Positions 43,764-53,239 of a DNA stretch of 64,000 nt are shown here, in pieces. The translations under genes were made by a program, and so were the position numbers. Within the stretch, counting starts at the first letter, position 1, and each line of letters opens with the position of its first letter. This DNA is from Legionella fallonii LLAP-10 (GTDB lineage: Bacteria; Pseudomonadota; Gammaproteobacteria; Legionellales; Legionellaceae), in the NCBI RefSeq assembly GCF_000953135.1, contig NZ_LN614828.1:174762-238761 (forward strand), in the 5' to 3' direction. The notes beneath the pieces are model-generated. The model saw only the letters and a list, made by a program, of their open reading frames with translations. It ran no database searches and had not been told where the DNA came from.

Positions 43764-44756
43764 TTAAAGAAAACAACAGTTTCTTTTCTTCCAAATCAAA
43801 AACCCAAAATTATCTCCGTCACCTGGATAGGTGTGCCCTGCTTCCCACTCAATCACCGATTGCCCAAACGGATGGCAATGATGTGCTTCAGGCAAGGTAT
43901 TCACCAGCTGATAGCGATAACGGTCTTTGGGCATAATGCTCGATGCATAGGTATGACATACAGCAGGCCAATCTTGGCCTATTGAATCGCGTATCGCAGG
44001 TGTTGGAGGTCGATGCAATTTAAAATCAACGCGTTCTGCAAGTAAGGCTGCGGTACTTATAGGACTTGCTTGATGCGCAACAAACCCCGTTAATGGATAC
44101 GTAGAACCTTGCGCACCTTGACACCAAAAAAGACTGTTCACAGCGGTGCTTGTAAGTGCTTTGGTCGCATCAAAGGCACAAGAAGCTCTTGCAGGCGGGG
44201 AGGTAAATAAAACGGCTTCAGGATTTAGAACAAAGGCCAATTCTGAATCATTCCAAGTGGGGTCTAACTCCGACGGATATAAGATGTCAAAATCTTCAGT
44301 TTCCATGCACCCTAAGGACGTTAACACCTGCAGCCAATACACCAGAGGATATTTGTACCAATGAACGTAATAAAACGCACCGCGTCCATCCGTCTCCGGC
44401 ATCTGTGAGCCACCTAACCCTTTTTTAGTGACATTCAGTTGCACGCCTAAATTGACCATACACCAGGGTTTAGGCGTCACATCAACCAAGGCAGCAGGCT
44501 CCCAATAACCAATAGTGACGCCTAAACGCTCGCCAATTGGTGTGGGGCATAAACACAAAGGATTGCTTGGATTTTTTGTATCAGGATAACTGCTTTTAAC
44601 TATCTCACTGCTGCCAATGGTGAGTGGAAACAAACAATTCCAGCAGACATCCGTAATTGGATTAACAAAGTGCCCTTTGCATTGAGACGCATAAACAAAG
44701 CTTGGCGAGCTCAATAAAAACAGCACCATGAATCGGGCAAGCAATCGGCTCATCAT
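43764..44756 (-). CDS. traU: TraU mating-channel protein
   Basis: A 330-residue exported, Cys-rich protein with the TraU length. The signal (FMVLFLLSSPSFVYA) is followed by CKGHFVNPITDVCWNCLFPLTIG, a hallmark start of mature TraU. In F it is required for DNA transfer more than for pilus formation. It overlaps the upstream membrane-protein gene by four bases. Confidence 0.95.
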   Translation of the reverse strand: MMSRLLARFMVLFLLSSPSFVYASQCKGHFVNPITDVCWNCLFPLTIGSSEIVKSSYPDTKNPSNPLCLCPTPIGERLGVTIGYWEPAALVDVTPKPWCMVNLGVQLNVTKKGLGGSQMPETDGRGAFYYVHWYKYPLVYWLQVLTSLGCMETEDFDILYPSELDPTWNDSELAFVLNPEAVLFTSPPARASCAFDATKALTSTAVNSLFWCQGAQGSTYPLTGFVAHQASPISTAALLAERVDFKLHRPPTPAIRDSIGQDWPAVCHTYASSIMPKDRYRYQLVNTLPEAHHCHPFGQSVIEWEAGHTYPGDGDNFGFLIWKKRNCCFL

Positions 44757-45202
44757 AGTAATCCACCAAGAATATGCAGGCGATTGCGTCTTCTCATTGC
44801 AAAACTTAAGAAAAAAACAACACCAAAAATAATCAATGAATGATTCAATGCTCTTAGCGATTCGGCATACTGGATTAAGAGTGTTGGGAGCAAAATCCAG
44901 GTCATATGGACTAAAATTTCTATATAAAAATAAACCTTATTCCAATCAATGATTCGGTATTGATGGCTTGCTGTTCCCTCACAAAATGAAAGACAGGAAG
45001 ATAGGGATAAATAAATTCCAATTACAACACCCGCTACAGCTAAGTAGAAAGGCCATGAACTTCCGTTTAATTCATGAAGAAATTCATGAGGATTTTGAGA
45101 AAAAATGAAGGCGAGAATTAATCCAATAAATAGATGATAAATCCCATAGACGCTAAGCGAACAAATGCCTCTGGTTATTTTAATCACCATTTTTTTATTC
45201 AT
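44753..45202 (-). CDS. Hypothetical membrane protein inserted between traW and traU
   Basis: Not recognised. About 149 residues. Four hydrophobic segments (SLSVYGIYHLFIGLILAFIF, FYLAVAGVVIGIYLSLSSCLSF, ILVHMTWILLPTLLI, LIIFGVVFFLSFAM) make it an inner-membrane protein. The start at 45202 has GGAG upstream. The frame reads further left but overlaps traW. It is translationally coupled to traU. F has no counterpart here, so it is element-specific and may act in exclusion, pilus regulation or assembly. Confidence 0.6.
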   Translation of the reverse strand: MNKKMVIKITRGICSLSVYGIYHLFIGLILAFIFSQNPHEFLHELNGSSWPFYLAVAGVVIGIYLSLSSCLSFCEGTASHQYRIIDWNKVYFYIEILVHMTWILLPTLLIQYAESLRALNHSLIIFGVVFFLSFAMRRRNRLHILGGLL

Positions 45203-45213
45203 AGTACCTACTC

Positions 45214-45840
45214 CTATTTGTGTAGCTCGTGTTGCCCAATTTCTTGAATACGCCAAACCAATCTCTTCTGGCTGACTATTGAAGGCACATGCTTTAAGTG
45301 AAAATAACGACTCAAGCGCCCTTCTAAATCAAAATAAACTGAACCCAAAGCTCCAGAGGTTTCCTTAACATCCCCTCCGGTTAAAATAAATTTCACCTGG
45401 TCAAAATGCTTATAATGTGCTTTGGCCCAGGCAAGTTGCTTCGGATCATCGGCATCGAAAAAAAACAGCGTTTTAGAAAATGACACGCGTTCAAAAGGAT
45501 TAAGATGCGCACCCTTCTTAGCAATCAACACCCCATCATGGGTATAAAGTGTTTGATTCACGACGATACTTGGATCTAACTCATGCGTTTTAGGGGTAGT
45601 TGTTGTGGGTAAATGAAGAGGTTTTGGCCTTCTCACGTGCTCTTCCACTCGCGCCACCATTTGTTGCTGGTGCTGTTTCAAGGCACCTGTTTTCTCTAAG
45701 CGATGCAGCTTCGCCATGATGACCTGGCGGATGTCCTGCTCAATAACAGGAAAAAGCTGGCCGTAATTGCCTAAGTTTTTGGCATATACCGGAGCTCCGT
45801 TCATTAAGAGTGTTGCAATCAAACCCGCTACTTTCTTCAT
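45214..45840 (-). CDS. traW: TraW pilus assembly protein
   Basis: A 208-residue exported protein (signal LIATLLMNGAPVYA) in the TraW family: NLGNYGQLFPVIEQDIRQVI at the mature start and DPSIVVNQTLYTHDGVLIAKKG in the middle. It works in the periplasm with TraF, TraH and TrbC. It overlaps trbI by four bases. Confidence 0.92.
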   Translation of the reverse strand: MKKVAGLIATLLMNGAPVYAKNLGNYGQLFPVIEQDIRQVIMAKLHRLEKTGALKQHQQQMVARVEEHVRRPKPLHLPTTTTPKTHELDPSIVVNQTLYTHDGVLIAKKGAHLNPFERVSFSKTLFFFDADDPKQLAWAKAHYKHFDQVKFILTGGDVKETSGALGSVYFDLEGRLSRYFHLKHVPSIVSQKRLVWRIQEIGQHELHK

Positions 45841-46178
45841 AATGCACCCAGCTTTTCCAAGGTTGCCGCAATCACCTCATCCGTCACATCGAAGCGTCCA
45901 CTGGAGATCACTGTTGCGGTGATCAGGGTCACATGATGAGAAGCCCCATACTGAGACAAGGTCTGAGGCAACAACGACGAATACTGCTTTAACACCTTCT
46001 TTTGTTCTTGTTCTGATAAGTTACTTTGGCTCAATAAGACCGCCGGCTGATTCAGTAAGCGCTGCATATCCACTACAGCAATCGGTGTGGTCTTGTGCAT
46101 GCTCCATAACACCATGCCAGACAAAACCAAACCCGCTAGAATTAAGAGTTGGGCTTTATAATTACGCAGCATCGGCAA
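45837..46178 (-). CDS. trbI: TrbI-like pilus protein
   Basis: A 113-residue single-pass membrane protein (LLILAGLVLSGMVLWSM). The rest is a polar periplasmic domain of F TrbI size (about 128 residues). F TrbI affects pilus retraction and length. The assignment rests on size, position between traC and traW, and topology. Confidence 0.85.
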   Translation of the reverse strand: MPMLRNYKAQLLILAGLVLSGMVLWSMHKTTPIAVVDMQRLLNQPAVLLSQSNLSEQEQKKVLKQYSSLLPQTLSQYGASHHVTLITATVISSGRFDVTDEVIAATLEKLGAL

Positions 46179-48741
46179 GACCTCCCTCTACCAACACACT
46201 TTTGGATAAACCATAATGTTTGTTGGCTACCAACATGGCGGCATGAATATACGAGCGCCCTTGCGCGATATAATCCATTACTGCTTGATAATCGCGACCA
46301 TCGGAAGACAATAGGACCCGTGTAAACGGATCAACAAAAAGTCGATTAAACGAAGAAATACCGTCTGCACGAATCAGAACTTGTGAAAATCCAGCATCCT
46401 TAGCTTTAGGAAATGCAGAAAGTAATTTAAATTCAAAATCAGAAAACGTGTTATGTTCTTGTTGGTGCTTGGCTAGGGAATCTGCATCTTGAAGAAAAAT
46501 GAGTTTGATTGCAGAATTTTCCCAAGCAGCACGTGCTTCAGGAAAGGCGTAATAATCATCGATACCTTGCGTGATCGTCACAAAGGACGCATTATGCCGC
46601 CGTCCTGTACGAAAACCTCGGTTAATGAAATTAACTGCAATTTGATCGCCAGAAAATAAGGACCAGGCTTCATCAATGATGCACATTTTTTGACGGCTGC
46701 GATCAGAATTAAACATACGGCCTTGAAACTGAGACAAAATAGACAGTAGTACAGGCGCACGAATGTGTTCATCGTCCTCAATTTCTTTTAAATCCACGAC
46801 AATAATTCGTGCATCAGGCGCTAATTTAGATGGCGCATTAAAGACCGTCCCATGCTCTGAATGAGTACAATAGGGATCAAGATTTTTCGCCAGAATTTTT
46901 CCTGTAGGGTATTTTTCTCGGTCGTTCTGATGCAATTCCAGAAGCTTAGACTGCACATGATCAATTAACGTGGTTTGTTGATGCTCAAAAAACGCCTGAA
47001 GTATTGCCTCTCGTAACGTTCCTCGATCATCATCACTGGCCCCATCCTTAGCGCACGCTAATAATTGAAACAAAGAAAGAATATGCTGTATTTCTTTGCC
47101 AATATTCGTTACATGAGTAAAGGGATTCATTGCCAAATTGGAGTATTCCAGATAAACACCACCTAAGGCATGGCATAACTTCTTATAACTTCCCCCAACA
47201 TCGACAATAAAGAGATCCCCTCCGTTGAACAGCACGTTGAGCATCAGCATTTGAATAAAAAAACTCTTCCCCCCGCCTGATGTGCCGGTCACAGAAATGT
47301 TGTAATTCGTGCCCAACTTACCAGAGAACGGATCGATACAAGAAAATTGATTGCGTAATGTCGGTAATAAAATGCCCGATCCCGTACCCGACCAATCCGA
47401 AAGAATAGGCATGTATTGAGTCGCATTCCATGAGGAAATAGGCCACATCATCGTGGGTAGCTGAAATCCTTTTTGGAGATGATTCGTAAATAAAAAAGGC
47501 AACGTTGCCAGAAAATAAGGAGATTGCATCCTACGGCTTAAAGCGAGCTTAATACCATTATAAGAAAAGCAGGTACGAGCGGCTTCCACATCGCGGGCAT
47601 ATTCGGAGCGTCTGGAAAATAGCACGACGTTATACAGCATTTTACAAGAGCGCGTCTTTCCTGAAGCCAAATCATCGCGAAAATGACGCCATTCACGCGC
47701 TTTTTTTTCAGTCCCTGCAACATGCAGCGCATAATCTCCCTTTGCTTTTTTATCCAAATCACTGGTTTTGCGATTCGCACGTCCCTGCGCTTTGTTTTGC
47801 TCGTCAACCAGGTAGGTAACAGAAATAATGTGATTACAGGGGATGCTTTGCTCTGAGTGAAAAATATTGGCACTGTTATTAATGTTATCCCAAAGATGGT
47901 ATTCACCTGGTAAGCCATCAATGGTCATCACTGAGACAACCGTTTCGAATGCCTTACCTTGATTATTAACCCCACTCACAAGCAGGCCTTCTTTGGCTAC
48001 CTCCACATCAAAATCACGACCAATCACCTGATGTTTAATGAGTTGCGTTGGTTCATAAGAGGAAAATTTGGGGTAAATATTATCGGGTTCATGAGCCAGG
48101 TAAAAATTAAGTAAGCGTAATAAATCTTCAGCATTACAGGTTCTAAAACCAATTTTGGCCGACATTAACGAAGCTTCAAAGGCAATACGAAATTGAGCAA
48201 AGCAGGCTTTAACGTCTTCCTCATTTTTTCCATTGATTTTATCAACTACGACATAACACTCGGTTTGTGTAATTCTGGGATTAACATTGGTATTGGTTTT
48301 AAATCCATGAACTGCCGCCTCACCATAAAACGAACGAAGGCTTTTACCCATCACACTTAACTGCTCAAAATCTTGATTCATGAACTGCTTTGAAAAAGCA
48401 TCCAGCTCCGGTCCCACTTGATTGTGTTTGACTAAGATGAGCTGTAAGGTAAATTCATCAGAAACCTTGGTTCTTAAAATCGAATCCAACTGCTCTGCAA
48501 TTTTTTCATTCGCACCGGTTAACGGGGTGATGCGATACAATAAACCTGAGTTCCAACGATTAATAAATAAATGCGATTCCTCATCATAATAATGATAAGG
48601 AAGCTCCTTACAAAAAAGAGGGTATTGGTGATCGCCTACATTTAAGGTATTTTGGGAAGACGACTCATCCTCCCCATCCACCAAATAGTCATCGATTGAA
48701 TTCCTAAAACCCTGGACGTATTTTTTTAGTGTTGCGAACAT
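46162..48741 (-). CDS. traC: TraC ATPase (VirB4 family)
   Basis: An 859-residue cytoplasmic ATPase. Walker A is GTSGGGKS (about residues 486-493). Walker B lies in KMCIIDEAWSLFSG. FRTGRRHNASFVTITQGIDDYY and ENSAIKLIFLQD follow, as in F TraC. It energises pilus assembly and is the most conserved part of the channel. It overlaps trbI by 17 bases. Confidence 0.95.
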   Translation of the reverse strand: MFATLKKYVQGFRNSIDDYLVDGEDESSSQNTLNVGDHQYPLFCKELPYHYYDEESHLFINRWNSGLLYRITPLTGANEKIAEQLDSILRTKVSDEFTLQLILVKHNQVGPELDAFSKQFMNQDFEQLSVMGKSLRSFYGEAAVHGFKTNTNVNPRITQTECYVVVDKINGKNEEDVKACFAQFRIAFEASLMSAKIGFRTCNAEDLLRLLNFYLAHEPDNIYPKFSSYEPTQLIKHQVIGRDFDVEVAKEGLLVSGVNNQGKAFETVVSVMTIDGLPGEYHLWDNINNSANIFHSEQSIPCNHIISVTYLVDEQNKAQGRANRKTSDLDKKAKGDYALHVAGTEKKAREWRHFRDDLASGKTRSCKMLYNVVLFSRRSEYARDVEAARTCFSYNGIKLALSRRMQSPYFLATLPFLFTNHLQKGFQLPTMMWPISSWNATQYMPILSDWSGTGSGILLPTLRNQFSCIDPFSGKLGTNYNISVTGTSGGGKSFFIQMLMLNVLFNGGDLFIVDVGGSYKKLCHALGGVYLEYSNLAMNPFTHVTNIGKEIQHILSLFQLLACAKDGASDDDRGTLREAILQAFFEHQQTTLIDHVQSKLLELHQNDREKYPTGKILAKNLDPYCTHSEHGTVFNAPSKLAPDARIIVVDLKEIEDDEHIRAPVLLSILSQFQGRMFNSDRSRQKMCIIDEAWSLFSGDQIAVNFINRGFRTGRRHNASFVTITQGIDDYYAFPEARAAWENSAIKLIFLQDADSLAKHQQEHNTFSDFEFKLLSAFPKAKDAGFSQVLIRADGISSFNRLFVDPFTRVLLSSDGRDYQAVMDYIAQGRSYIHAAMLVANKHYGLSKSVLVEGGLADAA

Positions 48742-48769
48742 AGTTAATCCTAAAAAAGTTCCGTTTCAT

Positions 48770-48994
48770 TTATTTTGAATAGGCGCTGCAGCCTACACAT
48801 TGCTCTTGTTGCACGTATTGCCCATCCGGTGTAAATCGCCGTGCATCAACCATACGATTCACCTGCTCCATGCTTTGGCACCCACCACGCTCGACAAAAG
48901 GACAGCGAACATCCTGATGATCAAAAATGGATCGTGAACACCCCGTAAGCATCACTGCCGAACAACAGAACAAAACAAGCCATGCTTTAACCAT
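48770..48994 (-). CDS. traV: TraV lipoprotein
   Basis: A 74-residue outer-membrane lipoprotein. The start at 48994 gives LVLFCCSAVMLTGCSRS, a canonical lipobox (LTGC). The mature part is Cys-rich, as in TraV, which anchors the TraB/TraK core to the outer membrane. F TraV is longer (about 171 residues), so this is a short form. The frame extends to 49048 inside traB. It overlaps traB by eight bases. Confidence 0.82.
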   Translation of the reverse strand: MVKAWLVLFCCSAVMLTGCSRSIFDHQDVRCPFVERGGCQSMEQVNRMVDARRFTPDGQYVQQEQCVGCSAYSK

Positions 48995-50441
48995 GTACGT
49001 CTCCTGTAGGATTAACTGTTGAAAAGAGCGGTTGATTGGGCATCCCATTCTGATTTAAGAATTGCTGCGCCGTTTGCGTATCGGATTGGAACGTGTTTTG
49101 TGGCCCAGAAGGCTCTCCACTGTTACTCTCCCCTGCTTCACCGCCTACCCGGCTGATGGTTGTTGTAATCGCAGCCTCATTTTGAGCCGATTGATTATCA
49201 ATGGATTTGCCCGACTCAAACGATTGGTGCGCCCTATCAATCCAAAAGCCTTTGGTGAACATGATGGACACACGACGTCCAGCACGTGCCACCACCAATG
49301 GATGATAAATATCGGCGATTTTCATGATGTAGTCGGAGATTTTATTGGCCGGATTACTCACAGCCCCTCCTGCTGCTGATTGCACGAGGGTGGAAGCCTG
49401 GCCGTAGGTAGTAATGGTGCCTGCTGCTGGATTAATGGTTTGAGCCGTATTAAGGTTTTTAAGCCCATCTCCAAAACCTGCTAAAATCCCTGCAGCAGCA
49501 CTGTATTCTAAAAGAGGTTTGGTTTTTAAAATGGACGTGCCGCGTAAGTCTTGCATCGCATCCAAGTCATACACTGCGCCATACACCTTTTGCTCAAAAC
49601 TTAAATTAGGTTTCGCGCACGAGAGGGTTTCAAGATGCATCACTACCGCGTCATCGGATAAATCACCATAAGTTGAAACAATAGCCAGACAGCCATTAAG
49701 GCGTGAATGACGGTTGTTGGGCATAATCCCATTGGAATCCAGACGAATCAGTGCCGTCCCCATATTTTTAGCACCATTAATTCCAGCATCCCCTTTTGCT
49801 CCACTCAGTAAAATGCCTTCGGCGTGGGTTCCAGCCCATACGTAATTATCCGGTGTGCGCTCTTCTTTTTGTTGGCGGCGGTAATTAAAATGAACCGTTT
49901 CAAGCCCCGCTTTTCCATAATAGGCTTTTTCATCCAGGATACGTTGTTTATGACGCGCTTCTATTTCCTCACGCGTAGGCGGTCTTGCGGCCACCGCAGC
50001 TAAACTGGTTTGTGAATTTTTAAGCAGTGCAACCTGTAGTTTTCCGTTGATTTCTTTATTTTCAAGCGCCAGCTTCTCTAATTGTTTTTGCATAGCGCTT
50101 AATAAGGCTTGGTTTTCGGAAACCAGATCGTCTGATTTGTTTGGTGTGTTCTTTTTATTTTTTTCTACCAAGGCTTTGAGTGCGTCAATTTGGCGTTGTT
50201 GTTTTTCAAGTACGGCCTCATCACTTAATTTACTAAAGGCGCTGTCTAATACCCCATCAAACACAGGCTTTTTATTTGCAGGAAGCGTAGGTTGTGTCTT
50301 TGACGAATAAAGATAGAATCCATAACACAATCCACCAAGCAGCAGAAAAGCCAAGCCATTACGGAGCTGCTCCATTTTGGCACTTTGATTAAGATTGGCT
50401 TTTTTACTTTTATTCATTAACTTTTTAAACGGTTTCATCAT
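48987..50441 (-). CDS. traB: TraB core-complex protein (VirB10-like)
   Basis: A 484-residue protein. A short cytoplasmic N-terminus, one membrane helix (GLAFLLLGGLCYGFYLY), a coiled-coil linker rich in Lys, Gln and Leu, and a C-terminal VirB10-like beta domain (GILLSGAKGDAGINGAKNMGTALIRLDSNG, and later VSIMFTKGFWID). It spans the periplasm and links the inner and outer membrane parts of the channel. It starts 14 bases downstream of traK. Confidence 0.95.
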   Translation of the reverse strand: MMKPFKKLMNKSKKANLNQSAKMEQLRNGLAFLLLGGLCYGFYLYSSKTQPTLPANKKPVFDGVLDSAFSKLSDEAVLEKQQRQIDALKALVEKNKKNTPNKSDDLVSENQALLSAMQKQLEKLALENKEINGKLQVALLKNSQTSLAAVAARPPTREEIEARHKQRILDEKAYYGKAGLETVHFNYRRQQKEERTPDNYVWAGTHAEGILLSGAKGDAGINGAKNMGTALIRLDSNGIMPNNRHSRLNGCLAIVSTYGDLSDDAVVMHLETLSCAKPNLSFEQKVYGAVYDLDAMQDLRGTSILKTKPLLEYSAAAGILAGFGDGLKNLNTAQTINPAAGTITTYGQASTLVQSAAGGAVSNPANKISDYIMKIADIYHPLVVARAGRRVSIMFTKGFWIDRAHQSFESGKSIDNQSAQNEAAITTTISRVGGEAGESNSGEPSGPQNTFQSDTQTAQQFLNQNGMPNQPLFSTVNPTGDVHG

Positions 50442-50455
50442 GACACGCTTCCTTA

Positions 50456-51175
50456 TTACCCGATGTTGGATTGTTCACGGTAAATGCCATAAAAATAGGC
50501 GGTTTGACTGGCTTGCAACATTTTTTCTGACAGCTCCATCGTAACCAGTTTGGGGTGATCGAATAATGTTGGCGTTAATTCCATTGGTTTTTGGGATTGA
50601 TTTTCAATGCGATACACATATCCCGAAGAATCTTTTCCTCGGTATTGTTTCACCAGAGTTACTTTTAACTGTTTATGCAAACGAAAGGTCGTGGGCTTAA
50701 TCTCCACTTCTTGAAAACCGGAAGGCTGGGTCCCTTCCATAAGTGCCGTCATTAAATCGCTATTTTGATATTGGCTCTGCTCTTTTGCCTTCGCATAATC
50801 AAATCCTTTTAATTTTTTGGATACCAATTTTATGGTTTTACCCAAATCTTCAGTCGGAGATATGGTGGCTGAGAAATGATGATTCAGACTTGTTGTGAAA
50901 TAGACGGTTAACGGAATATGTGCTAATGGCTTTAAAACTACAGCACCATCTAAATCATCCTCTGTCTCTTTGCTTTGCTCCACAATAAAGGAATGTTCAG
51001 GAAAACTGACTTTAATAATTCGCTCACCTTCCACATCAATGCGATTAAAGTTAAGAGAAGACAAAGACAACGTAAATCGCTCCCCTTCTTCAAATTTAAG
51101 CAAGGCGGCTGTATTGCCGGCATGCAGTGAGGTAAGGAGCACGCAACTTAACACGAGAATGTGAAGTGATTTCAT
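50456..51175 (-). CDS. traK: TraK outer-membrane-associated core protein (VirB9-like)
   Basis: A 239-residue exported protein (signal LVLSCVLLTSLHA) matching F TraK (242 residues). It is beta-rich, with FTLSLSSLNFNRIDVEGERIIKV near the mature N-terminus. It makes the outer core with TraB and TraV. It overlaps traE by four bases (ATGA). Confidence 0.92.
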   Translation of the reverse strand: MKSLHILVLSCVLLTSLHAGNTAALLKFEEGERFTLSLSSLNFNRIDVEGERIIKVSFPEHSFIVEQSKETEDDLDGAVVLKPLAHIPLTVYFTTSLNHHFSATISPTEDLGKTIKLVSKKLKGFDYAKAKEQSQYQNSDLMTALMEGTQPSGFQEVEIKPTTFRLHKQLKVTLVKQYRGKDSSGYVYRIENQSQKPMELTPTLFDHPKLVTMELSEKMLQASQTAYFYGIYREQSNIG

Positions 51176-51729
51176 TGGTGAATCTCCTTAATAGCCTTAG
51201 GCCACATCATCCCGTTCAGGTGATCAAACTGGACTAAATACACTTTGCTTTGTGGCTTAACTTCCAGACCATGGCTGGTTCGATTTAAAATACCCTTTAC
51301 CTTGGCTTGTAAGGTGGATTCGTCTATTTCAATGTCTTTTTCATAAAACACAGAGCTGATATTTTTTTCTTTCACCACAGAGGACTCTGAGTCCAGAATG
51401 GTTTTGAATGCCTTTTGATGAGACGCAGGAATTAAATGCACTAATGAAGCAAATCGAGCTGCTACCGTATCTGGATTGTAGGTTAATCGTAATTGAATGA
51501 CCCTTTTAGTCATGTCTTTAATATAGGAAGGAGAAAAGGAAGAGTTACTCAAGAAGTAACCGTCTTCGATACAGATGGGCAACCAATGAGTTTCTTTGTT
51601 ATTAACGACATGAACGCAAAGCCCACCCAAAATGAACACGGCAATGGTTGCAGTGACCGCCCAAGCCAGTGTCAGATGAAGCAACACTTTATTTTTTGAA
51701 AGCACATTGTCACGAAATACACGATCCAT
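51172..51729 (-). CDS. traE: TraE inner-membrane pilus assembly protein
   Basis: A 185-residue protein with one N-terminal membrane helix (LTLAWAVTATIAVFILGGL) and a periplasmic VirB8-like domain containing LPICIEDGYFLSNSSFSPSYI and FASLVHLIPAS. The size matches F TraE (188). It works with TraL at the start of pilus assembly. traL follows four bases upstream. Confidence 0.92.
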   Translation of the reverse strand: MDRVFRDNVLSKNKVLLHLTLAWAVTATIAVFILGGLCVHVVNNKETHWLPICIEDGYFLSNSSFSPSYIKDMTKRVIQLRLTYNPDTVAARFASLVHLIPASHQKAFKTILDSESSVVKEKNISSVFYEKDIEIDESTLQAKVKGILNRTSHGLEVKPQSKVYLVQFDHLNGMMWPKAIKEIHQ

Positions 51730-51733
51730 AAAC

Positions 51734-52024
51734 TCACCCCACGTAGATTCGATGCGCTGAATTAGGGAATGACCTAAAAATAAGCGTTGTCATGGCATGT
51801 GGTAAGGACCAATAAATAATTCCTAATAAAACCCGTAAAGGCAGTCCACCAAACTGAAAATGCATGATTAAACTTAAAACGGCCCCAATTACAAAAAGCT
51901 GCGGTGCATAACCGATGAGTAATCCAATACCCGTGAGCAAATACACAGGTAGTCCAGTGGTCAAAGGAATCCCAGCAATGCGTGGTTCCTCTGACAACAT
52001 AAACGTGGAATAGTTATGCGACAT
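51734..52024 (-). CDS. traL: TraL pilus assembly protein
   Basis: A 96-residue inner-membrane protein with the F TraL length and topology: two hydrophobic stretches (GLPVYLLTGIGLLIGYA and QLFVIGAVLSLIMHF) and a downstream LRVLLGIIYWSLPHAMTTLIFRSFPNSAHR segment. It overlaps traA by 11 bases. Confidence 0.92.
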   Translation of the reverse strand: MSHNYSTFMLSEEPRIAGIPLTTGLPVYLLTGIGLLIGYAPQLFVIGAVLSLIMHFQFGGLPLRVLLGIIYWSLPHAMTTLIFRSFPNSAHRIYVG

Positions 52025-52337
52025 AACTTAAACCCCAATGGGTGAAAATCATGAGTAAAGGCAACCCCACAAACACCCAGGGACTTTTGGTTTTCATCCA
52101 GGTAACGCCGGCCACCAGTGTTTCACCCGCGTATAAATAACCTGGCAAATCCGAATTCTTACCAAAGGTTGCACTGACATCCCCTTTCATCGCACTTAAA
52201 TAATTTTGACCTTCTGCATATCCTGTATTGGTAAGACATAAAACAACAACCCAGCTGAAGACCAACAAGGGGACTGACCACTGTATAAATTCATGAAGCT
52301 TGATACTGCTTTTTCTGATTACTGTACTGACATTCAT
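52014..52337 (-). CDS. traA: TraA F-type prepilin
   Basis: A 107-residue prepilin that starts at ATG 52337 with a perfect AAGGAGG ribosome binding site six bases away. A long leader (VPLLVFSWVVVLCLTNTGYA) ends in a probable signal peptidase site after YA. The mature pilin has VSATFGKNSD, close to ATFGKDSS of F pilin, and two hydrophobic segments (GYLYAGETLVAGVTWM and PWVFVGLPLLMIFTHWGLSYVA). Mature TraA is stacked into the conjugative pilus. The frame extends upstream but is not used. The gene lies directly after the small exported gene at 52349. Confidence 0.9.
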   Translation of the reverse strand: MNVSTVIRKSSIKLHEFIQWSVPLLVFSWVVVLCLTNTGYAEGQNYLSAMKGDVSATFGKNSDLPGYLYAGETLVAGVTWMKTKSPWVFVGLPLLMIFTHWGLSYVA

Positions 52338-52348
52338 AATGCCCTCCT

Positions 52349-52747
52349 TTAGTTTGATGAACGCTGATTGAGTGAATCCAATTCGTGAATTAAATGATTT
52401 ATTTTTTGTGCAAAAGGCCGTGTCATTGATGAGAAATAAGGACAATCGTTATAATTAGATGCAACACGTGCTAATGTCCTATTCACAAGATCGAGATTAT
52501 CCCGTGCGAGCTCTATGCGTTCGCCTCGAATTAGGGAGGCAGATTGCTCCAGCATACTTCCTGAATAACCTATATCGGTTGTGCAATACTCTTTGAGGTT
52601 GGCTTTTGCCAATTGGCTCAAACTAGTCCCCAAAAATTGGCACTCTGAAGCCAATGCCTCTTTATCCAGAGAAGCTGAAAACACGGCTCCCGATAAAAGC
52701 AAGGTACTTAGGAATACTGATGATTTTTTAAGCTTCTTTTGTTTCAT
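52349..52747 (-). CDS. Small exported hypothetical protein (132 aa)
   Basis: Not recognised. A basic N-terminus and hydrophobic core (SVFLSTLLLSGAVFSAS) mark a signal peptide. The mature part is Ser/Leu/Arg-rich and helical, with three Cys residues. It is one of three small exported proteins between traT and traA in this operon. They may form a surface or accessory pilus component. The first M of the longer frame is at 52795, but MKQKKL at 52747 gives the better signal peptide. Confidence 0.55.
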   Translation of the reverse strand: MKQKKLKKSSVFLSTLLLSGAVFSASLDKEALASECQFLGTSLSQLAKANLKEYCTTDIGYSGSMLEQSASLIRGERIELARDNLDLVNRTLARVASNYNDCPYFSSMTRPFAQKINHLIHELDSLNQRSSN

Positions 52748-52866
52748 TTTTAATGAATCTCCATTTTTTGGGTAAAGAAATCCCCTGAGCCCCAATTTGT
52801 GCTCATTTTTTATTCTTTTTTATTTAATAAATCGCGGTTTTAAAAAGAGTACTTATCCATCCATGG

Positions 52867-53211
52867 TCACTCCTTTTGACTTAATAATTGATTATTTTTT
52901 TTCAGTTCCACTAAAATTTGTGACAACATCTGATTTGTTAAATCCAGTTTTTTGTACAAAGCCACATACTCCGCTGTTTTAGATAGTTCTGGCACCTCGG
53001 TATTCAGAGCCAACAAAAACTCATAAAGGCCCCCATTAATAAATAGGTGCTTGAAATATTCGACATCCTGTTCCTCATTCATTGGAACATTGGCTGTAAG
53101 TACCTGATTAAGTTTTACGTTGTTTTCAATCCCTGTCTCTGGCTCAGCATAAGTCACTCCACTTCCAACCAAGAATGTCATCGATAACATGACTATTTTA
53201 ATTGCGTTCAT
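52867..53211 (-). CDS. Small exported hypothetical protein (114 aa)
   Basis: Not recognised. Signal peptide (IVMLSMTFLVGSGVTYA) then an acidic helical protein (VEYFKHLFINGGLYEFLLALNTEVPELSKTAEYVALYKK). No Cys in the mature part. Second of three small exported proteins upstream of the pilin gene. Confidence 0.55.
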   Translation of the reverse strand: MNAIKIVMLSMTFLVGSGVTYAEPETGIENNVKLNQVLTANVPMNEEQDVEYFKHLFINGGLYEFLLALNTEVPELSKTAEYVALYKKLDLTNQMLSQILVELKKNNQLLSQKE

Positions 53212-53239
53212 TAAGTACTCCTTTTCTCATTCTTTAAAA

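Noticed and set aside
52338..52445. Upstream extension of the pilin gene
   Set aside because: The AAGGAGG-supported ATG at 52337 gives a normal prepilin. The extension lies mostly within the preceding gene.
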